Shown: positions 1 to 8,861 of the stretch, piece by piece | Layout: each line of letters opens with the position of its first letter | Position numbering within the stretch: position 1 is the first letter of the stretch | Source of the DNA: an uncultured bacterium | GTDB lineage: Bacteria > Bacteroidota > Bacteroidia > Bacteroidales > Bacteroidaceae | Direction: 5' to 3' | Length of the DNA stretch: 64,000 nucleotides | Assembly: GCA_905215555.1 (NCBI GenBank) | Contig: CAJMQU010000020.1 | Span: forward strand, 1 to 64,000 | The notes under the pieces: model-generated | Databases searched by the model: none | Seen by the model: only the letters and a program-made list of their open reading frames with translations | What the model was told of the DNA's origin: nothing | Position numbers and translations under genes: made by a program

Positions 1-15
1 TTCACGAAATAATTG

Positions 16-23
16 TACTTTTG
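16..23 (+). promoter_or_regulatory. mutS2 promoter, -7 box
   Basis: TACTTTTG matches the Bacteroidetes -7 consensus TAnnTTTG. It ends 5 bases before the ATG at 29, so transcription should start at or very near the start codon. The matching -33 box would lie outside the window. Confidence 0.6.
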
Positions 24-28
24 TGCCC

Positions 29-2554
29 ATGATATACCCACAGAACTTTGAACATAAGATAGGTTTCGACCAAATACGCCAATTGCTAAGCGAAAAATGC
101 CTCAGCACGTTAGGCGCAGAACGGGTGACGGACATGGCATTCTCCGACCATTATGAAGAAGTGGAAGAACGCCTGAACCTCGTCACCGAATTTATCCGTA
201 TTATAGAAGAGGAAGATAATTTTCCCGCCCAATACTTTTTCGACGTACGACCGTCGCTAAAACGCATACGTGTAGAAGGAATGTACCTGGACGAGCAGGA
301 ACTGTTCGACCTGCGCCGCTCGCTGGAAACGATACGCGACATCGTGCGATTCCTAGAAAAGAACGATACGGAAGAGGGAGATTCCCCCTACCCTTGCCTA
401 CGACATCTCGCCAAAGACATCCTGGCATTTCCACAGCTTATCCAGAAGATAAACAACATACTGTCGCCCTACGGAAAGATAAAGGATAATGCTTCCTCCG
501 AACTGGCACGTATCCGCCGTGAACTGGCAAATACCATGAACAGCATTTCCCGTTCGTTGAACAGTATCCTGCGCAATGCCCAATCGGAAGGTGTGGTAGA
601 TAAAGATGTCAGCCCCACCATGCGTGACGGTCGCCTAGTGATTCCTGTAGCACCGGGACTGAAACGGAAAATCAAAGGTATCGTACATGATGAGTCGGCA
701 AGTGGAAAAACTGTTTTCATTGAACCTGCTGAAGTGGTGGAAGCCAACAACCGCATCCGCGAACTCGAAGCAGACGAACGCAGAGAGATCATCCGCATTC
801 TGGTAGAATTCTCCAACCTGCTGCGCCCTTCTATCCCCGATGTGTTGCAGTCTTATGAATTCCTTGCCGAAATAGACTTCATCCGCGCCAAGAGTCTGTT
901 TGCCCTGCAAATATCCGGAATAAAGCCTGCACTGGAAAATACGCAAATACTGGACTGGACTATGGCTGTGCATCCATTACTTCAACTCTCCCTTGCCAAA
1001 CACGGCAAGAAGGTAGTCCCCTTGGAAATCGAGTTGAACAAACAGCAACGCATTCTTATCATCTCCGGTCCGAATGCCGGCGGTAAATCCGTCTGCCTCA
1101 AAACCGTAGGCTTATTACAATATATGTTACAATGCGGTATGCTCATTCCGATGCACGAACGCAGTCATGCGGGTATTTTCAGCAGCATCTTCATAGATAT
1201 AGGTGACGAACAATCCATCGAAGATGACCTGAGTACCTATTCTTCACATCTGACCAACATGAAAATGATGATGAAGAATTGCAATGAACACAGCCTCATC
1301 CTTATTGACGAATTCGGCGGTGGCACGGAACCGCAAATCGGCGGCGCCATAGCCGAGGCCGTACTGAAACGCTTCAACCAAAAACAGACCTTCGGCGTTA
1401 TTACTACACACTACCAGAATCTGAAGCATTTTGCCGAAGATCATGAAGGTGTAGTAAATGGAGCTATGTTGTACGATCGCCACCTGATGCAGGCACTCTT
1501 CCAACTTCAAATAGGTAATCCCGGAAGTTCGTTTGCCGTAGAGATAGCCCGGAAGATCGGTCTTCCGGAAGATGTCATTGCCGATGCATCCGAAATTGTA
1601 GGCAATGAGTACATCAATGCCGACAAATACTTACAAGATATTGTACGAGACAAGCGTTATTGGGAAGGAAAACGCCAGACCATCCGCCAACGCGAGAAGC
1701 ACATGGAAGAAACCATCTCCCGTTATCAGGCCGAAATGGAAGACTTGCAGAAATCCCGCAAAGAGATTATACGGAAAGCCAAAGAAGAAGCTGAGCAATT
1801 GGTGCAGGAAGCCAATGCCCGGATTGAAAATACCATCCGCACCATCAAGGAAGCGCAGGCGGAGAAAGAAAAGACCCGCCAAGCCCGTCAGGAGCTGACT
1901 GAATTCCGCAAATCAATGGAAGCCCTCGCTTCCAAAGAACAAGAAGAAAAGATAGCCCGCAAAATGCAGAAATTGCAGGAAAGACAAAATCGGAAGAAAG
2001 ATAAAAAAGCAAAAGATGCAGGAAACGGACTTTCGACACAAGAACAAGAAGCCCTAAAAGCCAAACAGGAGGCGGAACGTCTGGCAAGTATCATACCTGG
2101 CACCATGGTGAAGATAAAAGGGCAGAGCTCGGTAGGCGAAGTAATGGAAGTGAACGGCAAGAATGCCGTCATTGCTTTCGGCAGTATAAAGACTACCGTG
2201 AAAGTAGAGCGTTTGGAACGTACCAACGCTGTTCCACAAAAAGTGGACAGCTCTACCAAAAGTACATTTGTCAGCAATCAGACGCAAGACAGCATGTACG
2301 AAAAGAAACTGAATTTCAAACAAGATATAGACGTACGGGGTATGCGTGGTGATGAAGCCCTACAGGCAGTGACCTACTTCATTGATGATGCCATCCTTGT
2401 CGGTATGGCGCGTGTACGTATTCTTCACGGAACAGGTACAGGCATTTTGCGCACACTTATCCGCCAATATCTGCAAACAGTTCCCGGCATAAGGCATTTT
2501 GCCGACGAACATGTGCAGTTCGGTGGTGCAGGAATCACAGTCGTTGACCTATAA
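29..2554 (+). CDS. mutS2: MutS2 family endonuclease/ATPase with Smr domain
   Basis: MutS2 is a homodimeric DNA- or ribosome-binding ATPase linked to suppression of homologous recombination and, in some bacteria, to rescue of collided ribosomes; it is not a mismatch repair MutS. The 841-residue protein lacks the MutS mismatch-recognition domain. It has the MutS core and clamp region, a Walker A motif (GPNAGGKS, about residue 346), a Walker B region (LILIDEFGGGTEP, about 425), a long charged coiled coil (about 540-680) and a C-terminal Smr domain (DVRGMRGDEA about 767; HGTGTG further on). A GTG at 23 is also in frame, but it overlaps the -7 box, so ATG 29 is the better start. The serine ammonia-lyase gene follows after 11 bases and may be cotranscribed. 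Confidence 0.95.
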   Translation: MIYPQNFEHKIGFDQIRQLLSEKCLSTLGAERVTDMAFSDHYEEVEERLNLVTEFIRIIEEEDNFPAQYFFDVRPSLKRIRVEGMYLDEQELFDLRRSLETIRDIVRFLEKNDTEEGDSPYPCLRHLAKDILAFPQLIQKINNILSPYGKIKDNASSELARIRRELANTMNSISRSLNSILRNAQSEGVVDKDVSPTMRDGRLVIPVAPGLKRKIKGIVHDESASGKTVFIEPAEVVEANNRIRELEADERREIIRILVEFSNLLRPSIPDVLQSYEFLAEIDFIRAKSLFALQISGIKPALENTQILDWTMAVHPLLQLSLAKHGKKVVPLEIELNKQQRILIISGPNAGGKSVCLKTVGLLQYMLQCGMLIPMHERSHAGIFSSIFIDIGDEQSIEDDLSTYSSHLTNMKMMMKNCNEHSLILIDEFGGGTEPQIGGAIAEAVLKRFNQKQTFGVITTHYQNLKHFAEDHEGVVNGAMLYDRHLMQALFQLQIGNPGSSFAVEIARKIGLPEDVIADASEIVGNEYINADKYLQDIVRDKRYWEGKRQTIRQREKHMEETISRYQAEMEDLQKSRKEIIRKAKEEAEQLVQEANARIENTIRTIKEAQAEKEKTRQARQELTEFRKSMEALASKEQEEKIARKMQKLQERQNRKKDKKAKDAGNGLSTQEQEALKAKQEAERLASIIPGTMVKIKGQSSVGEVMEVNGKNAVIAFGSIKTTVKVERLERTNAVPQKVDSSTKSTFVSNQTQDSMYEKKLNFKQDIDVRGMRGDEALQAVTYFIDDAILVGMARVRILHGTGTGILRTLIRQYLQTVPGIRHFADEHVQFGGAGITVVDL

Positions 2555-2565
2555 ACAATATAACC

Positions 2566-3783
2566 ATGAAATCAATCAAAGAACTCTACCGTATCGGTAC
2601 AGGTCCCTCAAGCAGCCATACAATGGGACCACGCAAGGCTGCCGAGCTTTTTCTGGAGAAACATCCGGAAGCTTCCTCTTTTAAAGTGACCTTATACGGT
2701 AGCCTTGCCGCTACAGGTAAAGGGCATATGACCAATATTGCCATAACCGAGACGCTGCAACCTGCCGCTCCGGTAGAGATAATATGGGAACCGAAAATAT
2801 TCCTCCCTTTTCATCCCAACGGTATGAAATTCGTGTCTTTGGATGCAGAGGGTAAAGAGACGGATTCCTGGACAGTCTTCAGTGTCGGTGGCGGTGCCTT
2901 GGCCGAAGAAAACAATGGTGCATCTTCTGTCAACACACCGGACATCTACACCATGAACCATATGACCGAAATTCTGCAATGGTGCGAGAAAACCGGAAGA
3001 AGTTATTGGGAGTACGTCAAGGAATGTGAGGAAGAAGATATCTGGGATTATCTGAACGAAGTATGGAAAACCATGCAGGCAGCTGTCCGCCGCGGACTGG
3101 AACAGGAAGGTGTATTACCCGGTCCATTGAATCTGCGCCGCAAAGCCTCCACTTATTATATACGCGCCAGCGGATACAAACAATCCCTTCAATCGCGCGG
3201 ACTGGTATTTGCCTACGCCCTTGCCGTAAGCGAGGAGAATGCTTCGGGCGGAACCATAGTTACCGCACCCACCTGCGGTTCCTGCGGTGTGATGCCGGCA
3301 GTGCTTTATCACCTTGCCAAAAGTCGGGATTTCAGCGACATTCGTATTCTGCGTGCCCTTGCCACAGCAGGTCTTGTAGGAAATATCGTGAAAACCAACG
3401 CTTCGATTTCAGGAGCGGAAGCAGGATGCCAGGCCGAAGTCGGCGTAGCTTGTTCTATGGCTTCAGCCGCTGCCAATCAATTGTTCGGCGGTAGTCCAGC
3501 TCAGATAGAATATGCTGCTGAAATGGGATTGGAACATCATTTGGGCATGACGTGTGATCCGGTTTGCGGATTGGTACAGATTCCTTGTATCGAACGAAAT
3601 GCATACGCTGCTGCCCGCGCCTTGGATGCAAATCTTTATTCTTCTTTCACCGATGGCATGCACCGTGTATCTTTCGACAAAGTAGTGGAAGTGATGAAAG
3701 AAACCGGAAATGACCTGCCGTCGCTTTACAAAGAAACCAGTGAAGGCGGGCTGGCTAAAGATTACCGGCCTATGGGAGAGTGA
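2566..3783 (+). CDS. sdaA: L-serine ammonia-lyase, iron-sulfur dependent
   Basis: Converts L-serine to pyruvate and ammonia in the cytoplasm using a [4Fe-4S] cluster. At 405 residues it is the single-chain form, with the beta domain (starting MKSIKELYRIGTGPSSSHT) fused to the catalytic alpha domain (TAPTCGSCGVMPAVL near 240). Cys288, Cys330 and Cys341 have the 42- and 11-residue spacing expected of the three cluster ligands in this family. It lies 11 bases after mutS2. Right after its stop is a GC-centred hairpin (3784-3808), then a long inverted repeat, so transcription probably ends there. Confidence 0.93.
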   Translation: MKSIKELYRIGTGPSSSHTMGPRKAAELFLEKHPEASSFKVTLYGSLAATGKGHMTNIAITETLQPAAPVEIIWEPKIFLPFHPNGMKFVSLDAEGKETDSWTVFSVGGGALAEENNGASSVNTPDIYTMNHMTEILQWCEKTGRSYWEYVKECEEEDIWDYLNEVWKTMQAAVRRGLEQEGVLPGPLNLRRKASTYYIRASGYKQSLQSRGLVFAYALAVSEENASGGTIVTAPTCGSCGVMPAVLYHLAKSRDFSDIRILRALATAGLVGNIVKTNASISGAEAGCQAEVGVACSMASAAANQLFGGSPAQIEYAAEMGLEHHLGMTCDPVCGLVQIPCIERNAYAAARALDANLYSSFTDGMHRVSFDKVVEVMKETGNDLPSLYKETSEGGLAKDYRPMGE

Positions 3784-3808
3784 TACTTTTGCGCTATGCG
3801 CTAAAGTA
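3784..3808 (+). repeat. Short hairpin directly after sdaA
   Basis: An 11-base arm TACTTTTGCGC pairs with GCGCTAAAGTA with one mismatch around TAT. It starts on the base after the sdaA stop codon. It has no T-run, so terminator function is uncertain. Its left arm also reads as a -7 box (TACTTTTG). Confidence 0.5.
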
Positions 3809-3915
3809 ACAAGCTACGAGCTACAAGTGAAAAGTACCTTTCGACGTTAATAGTCAGGCGAATAATTATTCGCCCACCAGTACAATGCAGTAACTTGTAG
3901 CCCGTAGTTTGTCAC
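3806..3915. repeat. Long intergenic hairpin, copy A of the CTTTCG-core family
   Basis: Imperfect 25-base arms (3806-3830 and 3891-3915, built on AGCTAC and CTACAAGT units) enclose a core AGTACCTTTCGACGTTAATAG (3833-3853, written here in two overlapping parts: AGTACCTTTCGACG and ACGTTAATAG) and a perfect 18-base palindrome GGCGAATAATTATTCGCC (3857-3874). Related copies lie at 56595, 60832 and 62152. It sits between the convergent sdaA and PepSY-like genes. Confidence 0.7.
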
Positions 3916-3919
3916 TATC

Positions 3920-4417
3920 TTACACCTCCGGCGGATAAATCGTATCATCCTTACCTGATACATCCACCGTATTCATCAATCCTCCATCTTCAGAATAGAA
4001 CAACTGATATTTCAGTTTTCCCTGCTCTACTTCAATCACATACTGCATAGGCTGCAACGGATAGAGCAATAAATAATAATCATCTTGTACCCAGTTGGCA
4101 TATTCGCCATTAGCAAATGCAGTCTGTACAGCAGCTGGAACATCATTCAAGTATAATTCTGATTCCGTCATCTGCCAATTGGCATTAGCGTCGAACCATA
4201 TATTCGATTCTTTGCCATCCAGCCAACAGTCGGCAACATAATACGCTTTCTTCTGTTTCCACTCTATTCCCGTCGCACTCGGATATCTCTGTTTCAGAGC
4301 CTGTGCCACAGATTCCGGCACATTAATGCCTTTATCATCATCATCATCACTACATGCGCTGAATGTCATAGCAGTTATGCACATCATCATCGCCAACATC
4401 AAAAATCTTGTTTTCAT
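3920..4417 (-). CDS. PepSY-like (DUF2874) lipoprotein
   Basis: Predicted exported lipoprotein of 165 residues. The N-terminus MKTRFLMLAMMMCITAMTF is followed by the lipobox SAC and an acidic run (SDDDDDKG), which fits surface or outer-membrane lipoprotein sorting in Bacteroides. The rest resembles the PepSY-like beta-lactamase-inhibitor fold: a VAQALKQRYPSA helix, then a Tyr/Trp-rich sheet repeated twice. Function is unknown in the family. TTG 4435 and ATG 4432 lie upstream in frame, but the GGAGGAG ribosome site at 4424-4430 suits ATG 4417 (or 4420). The upstream gene's stop at 4432-4434 lies just ahead, so the two are translationally close and belong to one operon next to a two-component system. 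Confidence 0.75.
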   Translation of the reverse strand: MKTRFLMLAMMMCITAMTFSACSDDDDDKGINVPESVAQALKQRYPSATGIEWKQKKAYYVADCWLDGKESNIWFDANANWQMTESELYLNDVPAAVQTAFANGEYANWVQDDYYLLLYPLQPMQYVIEVEQGKLKYQLFYSEDGGLMNTVDVSGKDDTIYPPEV

Positions 4418-4431
4418 CATTTTCTCCTCCA

Positions 4432-4869
4432 TCAATCATCCATACTGACAAACTGCCCTTTCTTATTAAACTTCAAAGAGAAATCATTTGCAAGTTCCAC
4501 TTCGATACCTACTCCCTTGCGCTCTATCTTGGTGATAATCTCATTAGGAAAATTAGCCTTAACATAGTCCTTTATGGAAACCGGGATAAGGGCGGCAGGA
4601 ACAGCATTCTTCTTGCAGTCTATTTCAGTCCAGTTGCCTTTTTTGTCGAACTCTATTTCTGTACGATCAGTCAGCAGGACTTCATACTTCTTGGATAAGA
4701 GTTCACTGTCTATCTTAATATATGAAATCTGCGGTTTACTGAAATACTGATTGATAAAGTTACGCGCAGTTACTGGAAGTTCCTTTGCATCTTTGGTGAT
4801 GACATCACCTGCAAAAGCGAACTGAACGGCTACAATAGCCAATACGAGAATAGATAAAATCTTCTTCAT
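4432..4869 (-). CDS. PepSY-like (DUF2874) periplasmic protein
   Basis: A 145-residue secreted protein with a classical signal peptide (cleavage likely after FAFA, about residue 20) and no lipobox Cys. Two PepSY-like repeats are visible: PVTARNFINQYF followed by a beta sheet, and IKDYVKANFPNEIITKIERK followed by VELANDFSLKFNKKGQF. It resembles its downstream neighbour, and the pair probably arose by duplication. The adjacent kinase and response regulator suggest these proteins are the output or accessory sensor of that system; this is inference from position. Confidence 0.75.
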   Translation of the reverse strand: MKKILSILVLAIVAVQFAFAGDVITKDAKELPVTARNFINQYFSKPQISYIKIDSELLSKKYEVLLTDRTEIEFDKKGNWTEIDCKKNAVPAALIPVSIKDYVKANFPNEIITKIERKGVGIEVELANDFSLKFNKKGQFVSMDD

Positions 4870-4969
4870 AATCGTTATTTTTAAAAAGTGTTACTAATTT
4901 ATTTCCTGCTTTTTTATTCACACTGCAAATAACGACACAGAACTGGGAAAGATTTGGGAATATCCGCCT

Positions 4970-6259
4970 TTAGCTTTTCTTTTTAGGTTCTTTAACAAGA
5001 AAAAATACGTGCATCCCTTCCTCCCATTTATAAGTCAGACGCAAAGAAGCGGAAGTAGCAATGGAACGGGCAATGGCAAGCCCCAGTCCGGTAGAATCCT
5101 TCTTACCATCAATGCCGCGATAGAAACGCCGGAAGAGTTTTTCTCCATCCAGAGGATGATCACCACTGTTTTTTATACTCAACGACGAAGGTGTAGTCAC
5201 GATGTGCAATTCGCCACCTTCATGATTATGCAGCAAAGAGTTCTTCACCAGATTGGAAACCAGTATCTGCGCCAGCGAAAGGTTACAGCGGATTACAAAA
5301 GACATCTCCCCCTTGGTACGCATCAGATGAATATGCTTCCCTTCATATATATCCATCAGGTCGGGCAACAGTTCATCCAGCACGTCATCTACAGAAATAT
5401 CCTCCATCTCGGTATATTGCCCGTTCTCAATACGAGACAACAATAGCAGGGATTTATTCAGCCGCACTGCTCTGCCCAGCGTAGTATATATCTCATCCAG
5501 TTCCTTCAACTGCTCTTCCGTCATCGCCTCATTTTCGGCAAGCAATTCCACCTTACCACGCACGATGGCAAGCGGTGTCTGCAACTCATGCGAAGCATTC
5601 TCGATGAACTGTTTCTGCTCTTCATACGCCTTGTAGCTACGGTTTCCCATATCCACAGCCGCATCACCCAACTGGCGGAATTCCCGGATTTTCGTAGGAT
5701 TATCAAGTACCGGAATCTCTTTTCCCGGTTGAATCTGCTTCAACCAGTCCAGCAGACGATGCAACGGACGAAACACACTTTGCAATATCAGACGCGTCCC
5801 GATAGACGTACAAATCAAAAACAACAGGAATAACACTCCCAAATACCAAAGTATCGCTTCCACCATATCGTCACGCTCCAGAATGGAAATCATCAGTTCC
5901 AACTCATAATATTGGCCGTCCGGCATACGGAAAGCGGTTTTCATCACCCGCACCGGCTCGTCCTCGTCTTCACTCTCTATATAGACGGTAGAGTCATAAT
6001 ACACTTCATCATAATCTTCCGCCTCTTCCGCAGAGATTGGGCGGAATTTGTAAAAAGACATCAGCGATCCTTCCGTATCAAGAATGGAAGGATCCATAAG
6101 AGCATTACTAATCAATATCTTACCATAGTTTTCAAGTGTGTCATCCGTTTCATCCACCACCTCATCGACAATGGCATAATAGAACAATACCCCCCACACC
6201 GCCATCAACAAAAACAGCAGCAGCGAAAGCTTTCCGTAAGTATAGCGAAGCAATTTCAT
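4970..6259 (-). CDS. Sensor histidine kinase
   Basis: Membrane histidine kinase of 429 residues. A transmembrane helix at about 10-30, an acidic periplasmic region of about 110 residues (DEVVDETDDT, SEDEDEP) and a second helix at about 135-160 precede a cytoplasmic HAMP-like linker. The dimerisation box ASHELQTPLA carries the phospho-accepting His (about 224). The ATPase part has an N box (LVKNSLLHNH) and a G box (STGLGLAIARSIA). It overlaps the upstream response regulator gene by 4 bases (ATGA arrangement). The strongly acidic sensor domain could bind cations or cationic peptides; that is a guess. Confidence 0.92.
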   Translation of the reverse strand: MKLLRYTYGKLSLLLFLLMAVWGVLFYYAIVDEVVDETDDTLENYGKILISNALMDPSILDTEGSLMSFYKFRPISAEEAEDYDEVYYDSTVYIESEDEDEPVRVMKTAFRMPDGQYYELELMISILERDDMVEAILWYLGVLFLLFLICTSIGTRLILQSVFRPLHRLLDWLKQIQPGKEIPVLDNPTKIREFRQLGDAAVDMGNRSYKAYEEQKQFIENASHELQTPLAIVRGKVELLAENEAMTEEQLKELDEIYTTLGRAVRLNKSLLLLSRIENGQYTEMEDISVDDVLDELLPDLMDIYEGKHIHLMRTKGEMSFVIRCNLSLAQILVSNLVKNSLLHNHEGGELHIVTTPSSLSIKNSGDHPLDGEKLFRRFYRGIDGKKDSTGLGLAIARSIATSASLRLTYKWEEGMHVFFLVKEPKKKS

Positions 6260-6933
6260 ACCTCAGAGAGTTTATAACCAAAACCATATACCGCTTTCAG
6301 TTCCACGGTAGCTTCGGCCTGTTTCAGTTTCCGGCGAAGATTTTTCACTTGTGAGTAAATGAAATCCAATGAATCCGCTTGGTCGATGTTATCACCCCAT
6401 ACAGACTCTGCAAGACTCATCTTATTGATGACTCGATTGGGATTGACTACAAAATAATAGAGCAAATCAAACTCTTTCCGGTTGAGTTGTAAGGGAACTC
6501 CCCCAACCTCCACCTGACGCTTGTCAGGATATAACAGCAGATTTCCCACGGTGACAGACACATCTCCTTTAGCCTGTCGACGACGGATAACAGACTTTAC
6601 CCGTGCGTTGAGCTCCGCCAAATGGAAAGGTTTTGTAAGATAATCGTCGGCACCCAGTTCCAGTCCCTCCACTTTATCATCCAGTGAGTCCTTGGCTGAA
6701 ATAATCAGCACACTGTCGCTACGACGCAGACGTTTGAGTTCACGCAACAAATCCAGACCACTTCCACCGGGCAACATAATGTCCAACAAGATGCAGTCAT
6801 AATCGTAGTCGTTCACTTTCTCCAATGCCAAATAATAGTCGGCAGCTGTTTCCACCACAAAATTCTCTTTCAAAAGAGAGATGCGGATCGTTTCCCGCAA
6901 ATCCGGTTCATCTTCTACAATCAGGATTTTCAT
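6256..6933 (-). CDS. OmpR/PhoB-type response regulator
   Basis: DNA-binding response regulator of 225 residues: an N-terminal receiver (MKILIVEDEPDL, phospho-acceptor Asp in CILLDIMLPG about residue 51, conserved Lys in LTKPFHLAEL about 102) and a C-terminal winged helix (QLNRKEFDLLYYF, then VSQVKNLRRKLK-type recognition region and VYGFGYKL). It is cotranscribed with the overlapping kinase gene. Likely targets are the flanking PepSY-like and DUF4738 genes, by position only. Confidence 0.93.
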   Translation of the reverse strand: MKILIVEDEPDLRETIRISLLKENFVVETAADYYLALEKVNDYDYDCILLDIMLPGGSGLDLLRELKRLRRSDSVLIISAKDSLDDKVEGLELGADDYLTKPFHLAELNARVKSVIRRRQAKGDVSVTVGNLLLYPDKRQVEVGGVPLQLNRKEFDLLYYFVVNPNRVINKMSLAESVWGDNIDQADSLDFIYSQVKNLRRKLKQAEATVELKAVYGFGYKLSEV

Positions 6934-6988
6934 ACTGGCAAAGAAAACTCATAAATTAGGAAACATTCTGGAATTCTTCACTCCCAGC

Positions 6989-7540
6989 TTAATTAATGCT
7001 GTCCGTTTGATACAAATCTTCCAACAATTCTTCTTTCGCCATAGATACTTTTCCGTCGGGCGTAACCGTCAGCGACAACGGAATATAGAGATCTGTCTGC
7101 GGATAGCAGATGCTTGCCGCATATACAATACCTTTCGGAGTGGTTTTATCATACACAAGCCCCTCGAGGATGGAGTGTTTCAGGAATTTTGCGTCCACCA
7201 GCGAAGCAAAGTTCTCCTTTGTGAACACCTTATCCACAACGGATTTACCACCGGAAGTTATACGCAACGTGATACGATTGTCCACGAATTTTTCTCCCTG
7301 TTCATTTATCACAATAGGCAGGCTGTCATCGGGCCGGCGAACCACATTCGACTGATAATCCTTACCCTTATAAGTAAACGTCGTCTTTATATCAGACACC
7401 TGCATACGCTGCAAACCACTGGCATCCACACTGTCTTTCATCAGCACCTGTATGTCAGCCCCATCTCCCTTTTTCTGTGAAGAACAAGCAGACAACAGCC
7501 ACACCGCTATACATATACAGAAACAAAATACGTTTTTCAT
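6989..7540 (-). CDS. DUF4738 lipoprotein
   Basis: A 183-residue predicted lipoprotein with signal MKNVFCFCICIAVWLLSAC and lipobox LSAC followed by SSQKKGDGA. The body is a soluble domain I recognise as DUF4738, found in Bacteroidales, with no known function. It lies 55 bases upstream of the response regulator on the same strand, so it could be the first gene of the two-component operon. A -7 box for this strand is at 7596-7589. Confidence 0.7.
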   Translation of the reverse strand: MKNVFCFCICIAVWLLSACSSQKKGDGADIQVLMKDSVDASGLQRMQVSDIKTTFTYKGKDYQSNVVRRPDDSLPIVINEQGEKFVDNRITLRITSGGKSVVDKVFTKENFASLVDAKFLKHSILEGLVYDKTTPKGIVYAASICYPQTDLYIPLSLTVTPDGKVSMAKEELLEDLYQTDSIN

Positions 7541-7588
7541 TCTACCTTTTGTTTACAATTAACGGGAGCAAAGGAACAAAAAGAGAGG

Positions 7589-7596
7589 CAAAAATA
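7589..7596 (-). promoter_or_regulatory. Probable -7 box upstream of the DUF4738 gene
   Basis: Reads TATTTTTG on the minus strand, matching TAnnTTTG, 49 bases upstream of the start codon. No convincing TTTG -33 box at the standard spacing. Confidence 0.45.
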
Positions 7597-8185
7597 CAAG
7601 GGAAAGGCAAAATAAATGAAAAACGGGCGAATTCATCATCCGCCCGCTCTAAACTAATACCTGCTTATATTTTATCATACCTATTGAATTACAATGTTTA
7701 TAGGACAAACAAAAAAGCAAAAAGTTTAATCCTATTCTTATCTTTAACAAAAAACAAGATTTAAAGACATTTATATTCTTTTCCCCGCTATAAATCAATC
7801 ATATACCCGACAAATTCAACACAGCCATATCACTATTTGTTCTGATTGGGAAAGGAGCCCCCCCCAAAGGGATAACCAGCTGGATGCATAAATGTGAGAT
7901 GTACTCTATTTACGATAGCCATGACTTTGCTCATACGGTCTGTCTGTCAGCCAACTGATAGTCCGTACCTGTCCATAATGTGTATGTCCGCTGGGAAGTA
8001 GTTACCTGTGAAGGCTAAGGCGCTTTTCCGTAAAGACTAAGATAGCAGAAATTTATTCGTTCCTCTATGGTAGAACGAATTAGTATTCGCAAGTAAAGGT
8101 ACTAAATTCTCCTACTTGCTTTACGAAGCCATGTCATCAAAAAACCTTCATCTTCTCAAAAAAATTCAAAAGCCGAGAAGTTATC
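7597..8185. other. Gene-poor stretch, possible decayed sequence or RNA
   Basis: No credible complete gene in about 590 bases. The part at 7850-8040 has a more even base composition than its AT-rich flanks. On the minus strand it holds a broken reading frame with a plausible coding look (fragment DRMSKVMAIVNRVHLTF) that I cannot assign. At 8055-8080 a perfect 8-base stem (ATTCGTTC / GAACGAAT) closes a 10-base loop. Confidence 0.4.
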
Positions 8186-8779
8186 TCATTTCAAGAACCC
8201 ATTCTTATAGAAATCATAAGAAGCTTCAATTTTTTCCGGAGTATCAGCCTTTAAAAGCAACAGCAGTTCGCGAGTGAATTCCAAATGTCCCGTACCATTA
8301 GCGGTCACAATATTTTTATCACTGACAGCTGGTTTTTCCTGATATCCGGCTTCATTGGTATATCGTTTACCAGCAAACTGTTTCAGATATGGAAGCGTGT
8401 TACTGGTATGCCTCACATTGTTCAGAAAACCATGCGCACCCATAAATGCGGACGCATTGCAGATAGCTCCTACTATTTTACCACGTTGCAAAGCATCTTG
8501 TACTATAGGCGCTACCAGTTCCGATTCGGGTGATTGCCACTGCATGCCGCCTATCAAAACCAATGCTGCATAATCGGCAGGCATAGTCTGAAAACTATAA
8601 TCCGGCACTGTGCGGAACCCGCCTATGGAGCGAACTTCATCCAGCGTCGGAGCAACTGTTTTTGGTATATATTTCACTTCGCTGCCCGGCATCACCCCGG
8701 CATTTAAAGATATGGAGAGAAACGCACCTTCCCAATCGGCATAATCATTCAATAGAAGAAATAAGACTTCCTGTTTCAT
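8186..8779 (-). CDS. DJ-1/PfpI family glutamine amidotransferase-like protein
   Basis: Cytoplasmic 197-residue protein of the DJ-1/PfpI superfamily. It starts MKQEVLFLLLNDYADWEGAF and has the nucleophile elbow VGAICNAS with the conserved Cys near residue 106. Members act as deglycases, chaperones or stress proteins; the exact activity here is unknown. The Trp-containing DYADWEG start resembles the YdeA/GATase1-like group common in Firmicutes and Bacteroidetes. It appears monocistronic, with its own -7 box at 8821-8814. Confidence 0.88.
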   Translation of the reverse strand: MKQEVLFLLLNDYADWEGAFLSISLNAGVMPGSEVKYIPKTVAPTLDEVRSIGGFRTVPDYSFQTMPADYAALVLIGGMQWQSPESELVAPIVQDALQRGKIVGAICNASAFMGAHGFLNNVRHTSNTLPYLKQFAGKRYTNEAGYQEKPAVSDKNIVTANGTGHLEFTRELLLLLKADTPEKIEASYDFYKNGFLK

Positions 8780-8813
8780 TGTTTTCTGTTTTTAGAATTT
8801 CATAATCTATCTG

Positions 8814-8821
8814 CAAAGATA
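8814..8821 (-). promoter_or_regulatory. -7 box of the DJ-1/PfpI gene
   Basis: TATCTTTG on the minus strand, 34 bases upstream of the ATG. TTTG sequences occur upstream at shorter than standard spacing (17 bases). Confidence 0.55.
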
Positions 8822-8861
8822 CACTAATATATCCAAAACAAAATATATTGCGGTCTACTTA

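Noticed and set aside
3784..3791. TACTTTTG as a promoter after sdaA
   Set aside because: It is the arm of a hairpin and no gene follows on that strand; noted only as geometry shared with hairpin copies B and C.
7477..7764. 95-codon plus-strand frame over the DUF4738 promoter region
   Set aside because: Overlaps the start of a real minus-strand gene and its -7 box; composition is low-complexity Lys/Asn with no protein pattern.
7850..8040. Possible group II intron RNA linked to the remnant at 47.6 kb
   Set aside because: No recognisable domain V, 5' GTGYG start or boundary; kept only as an unexplained stretch.
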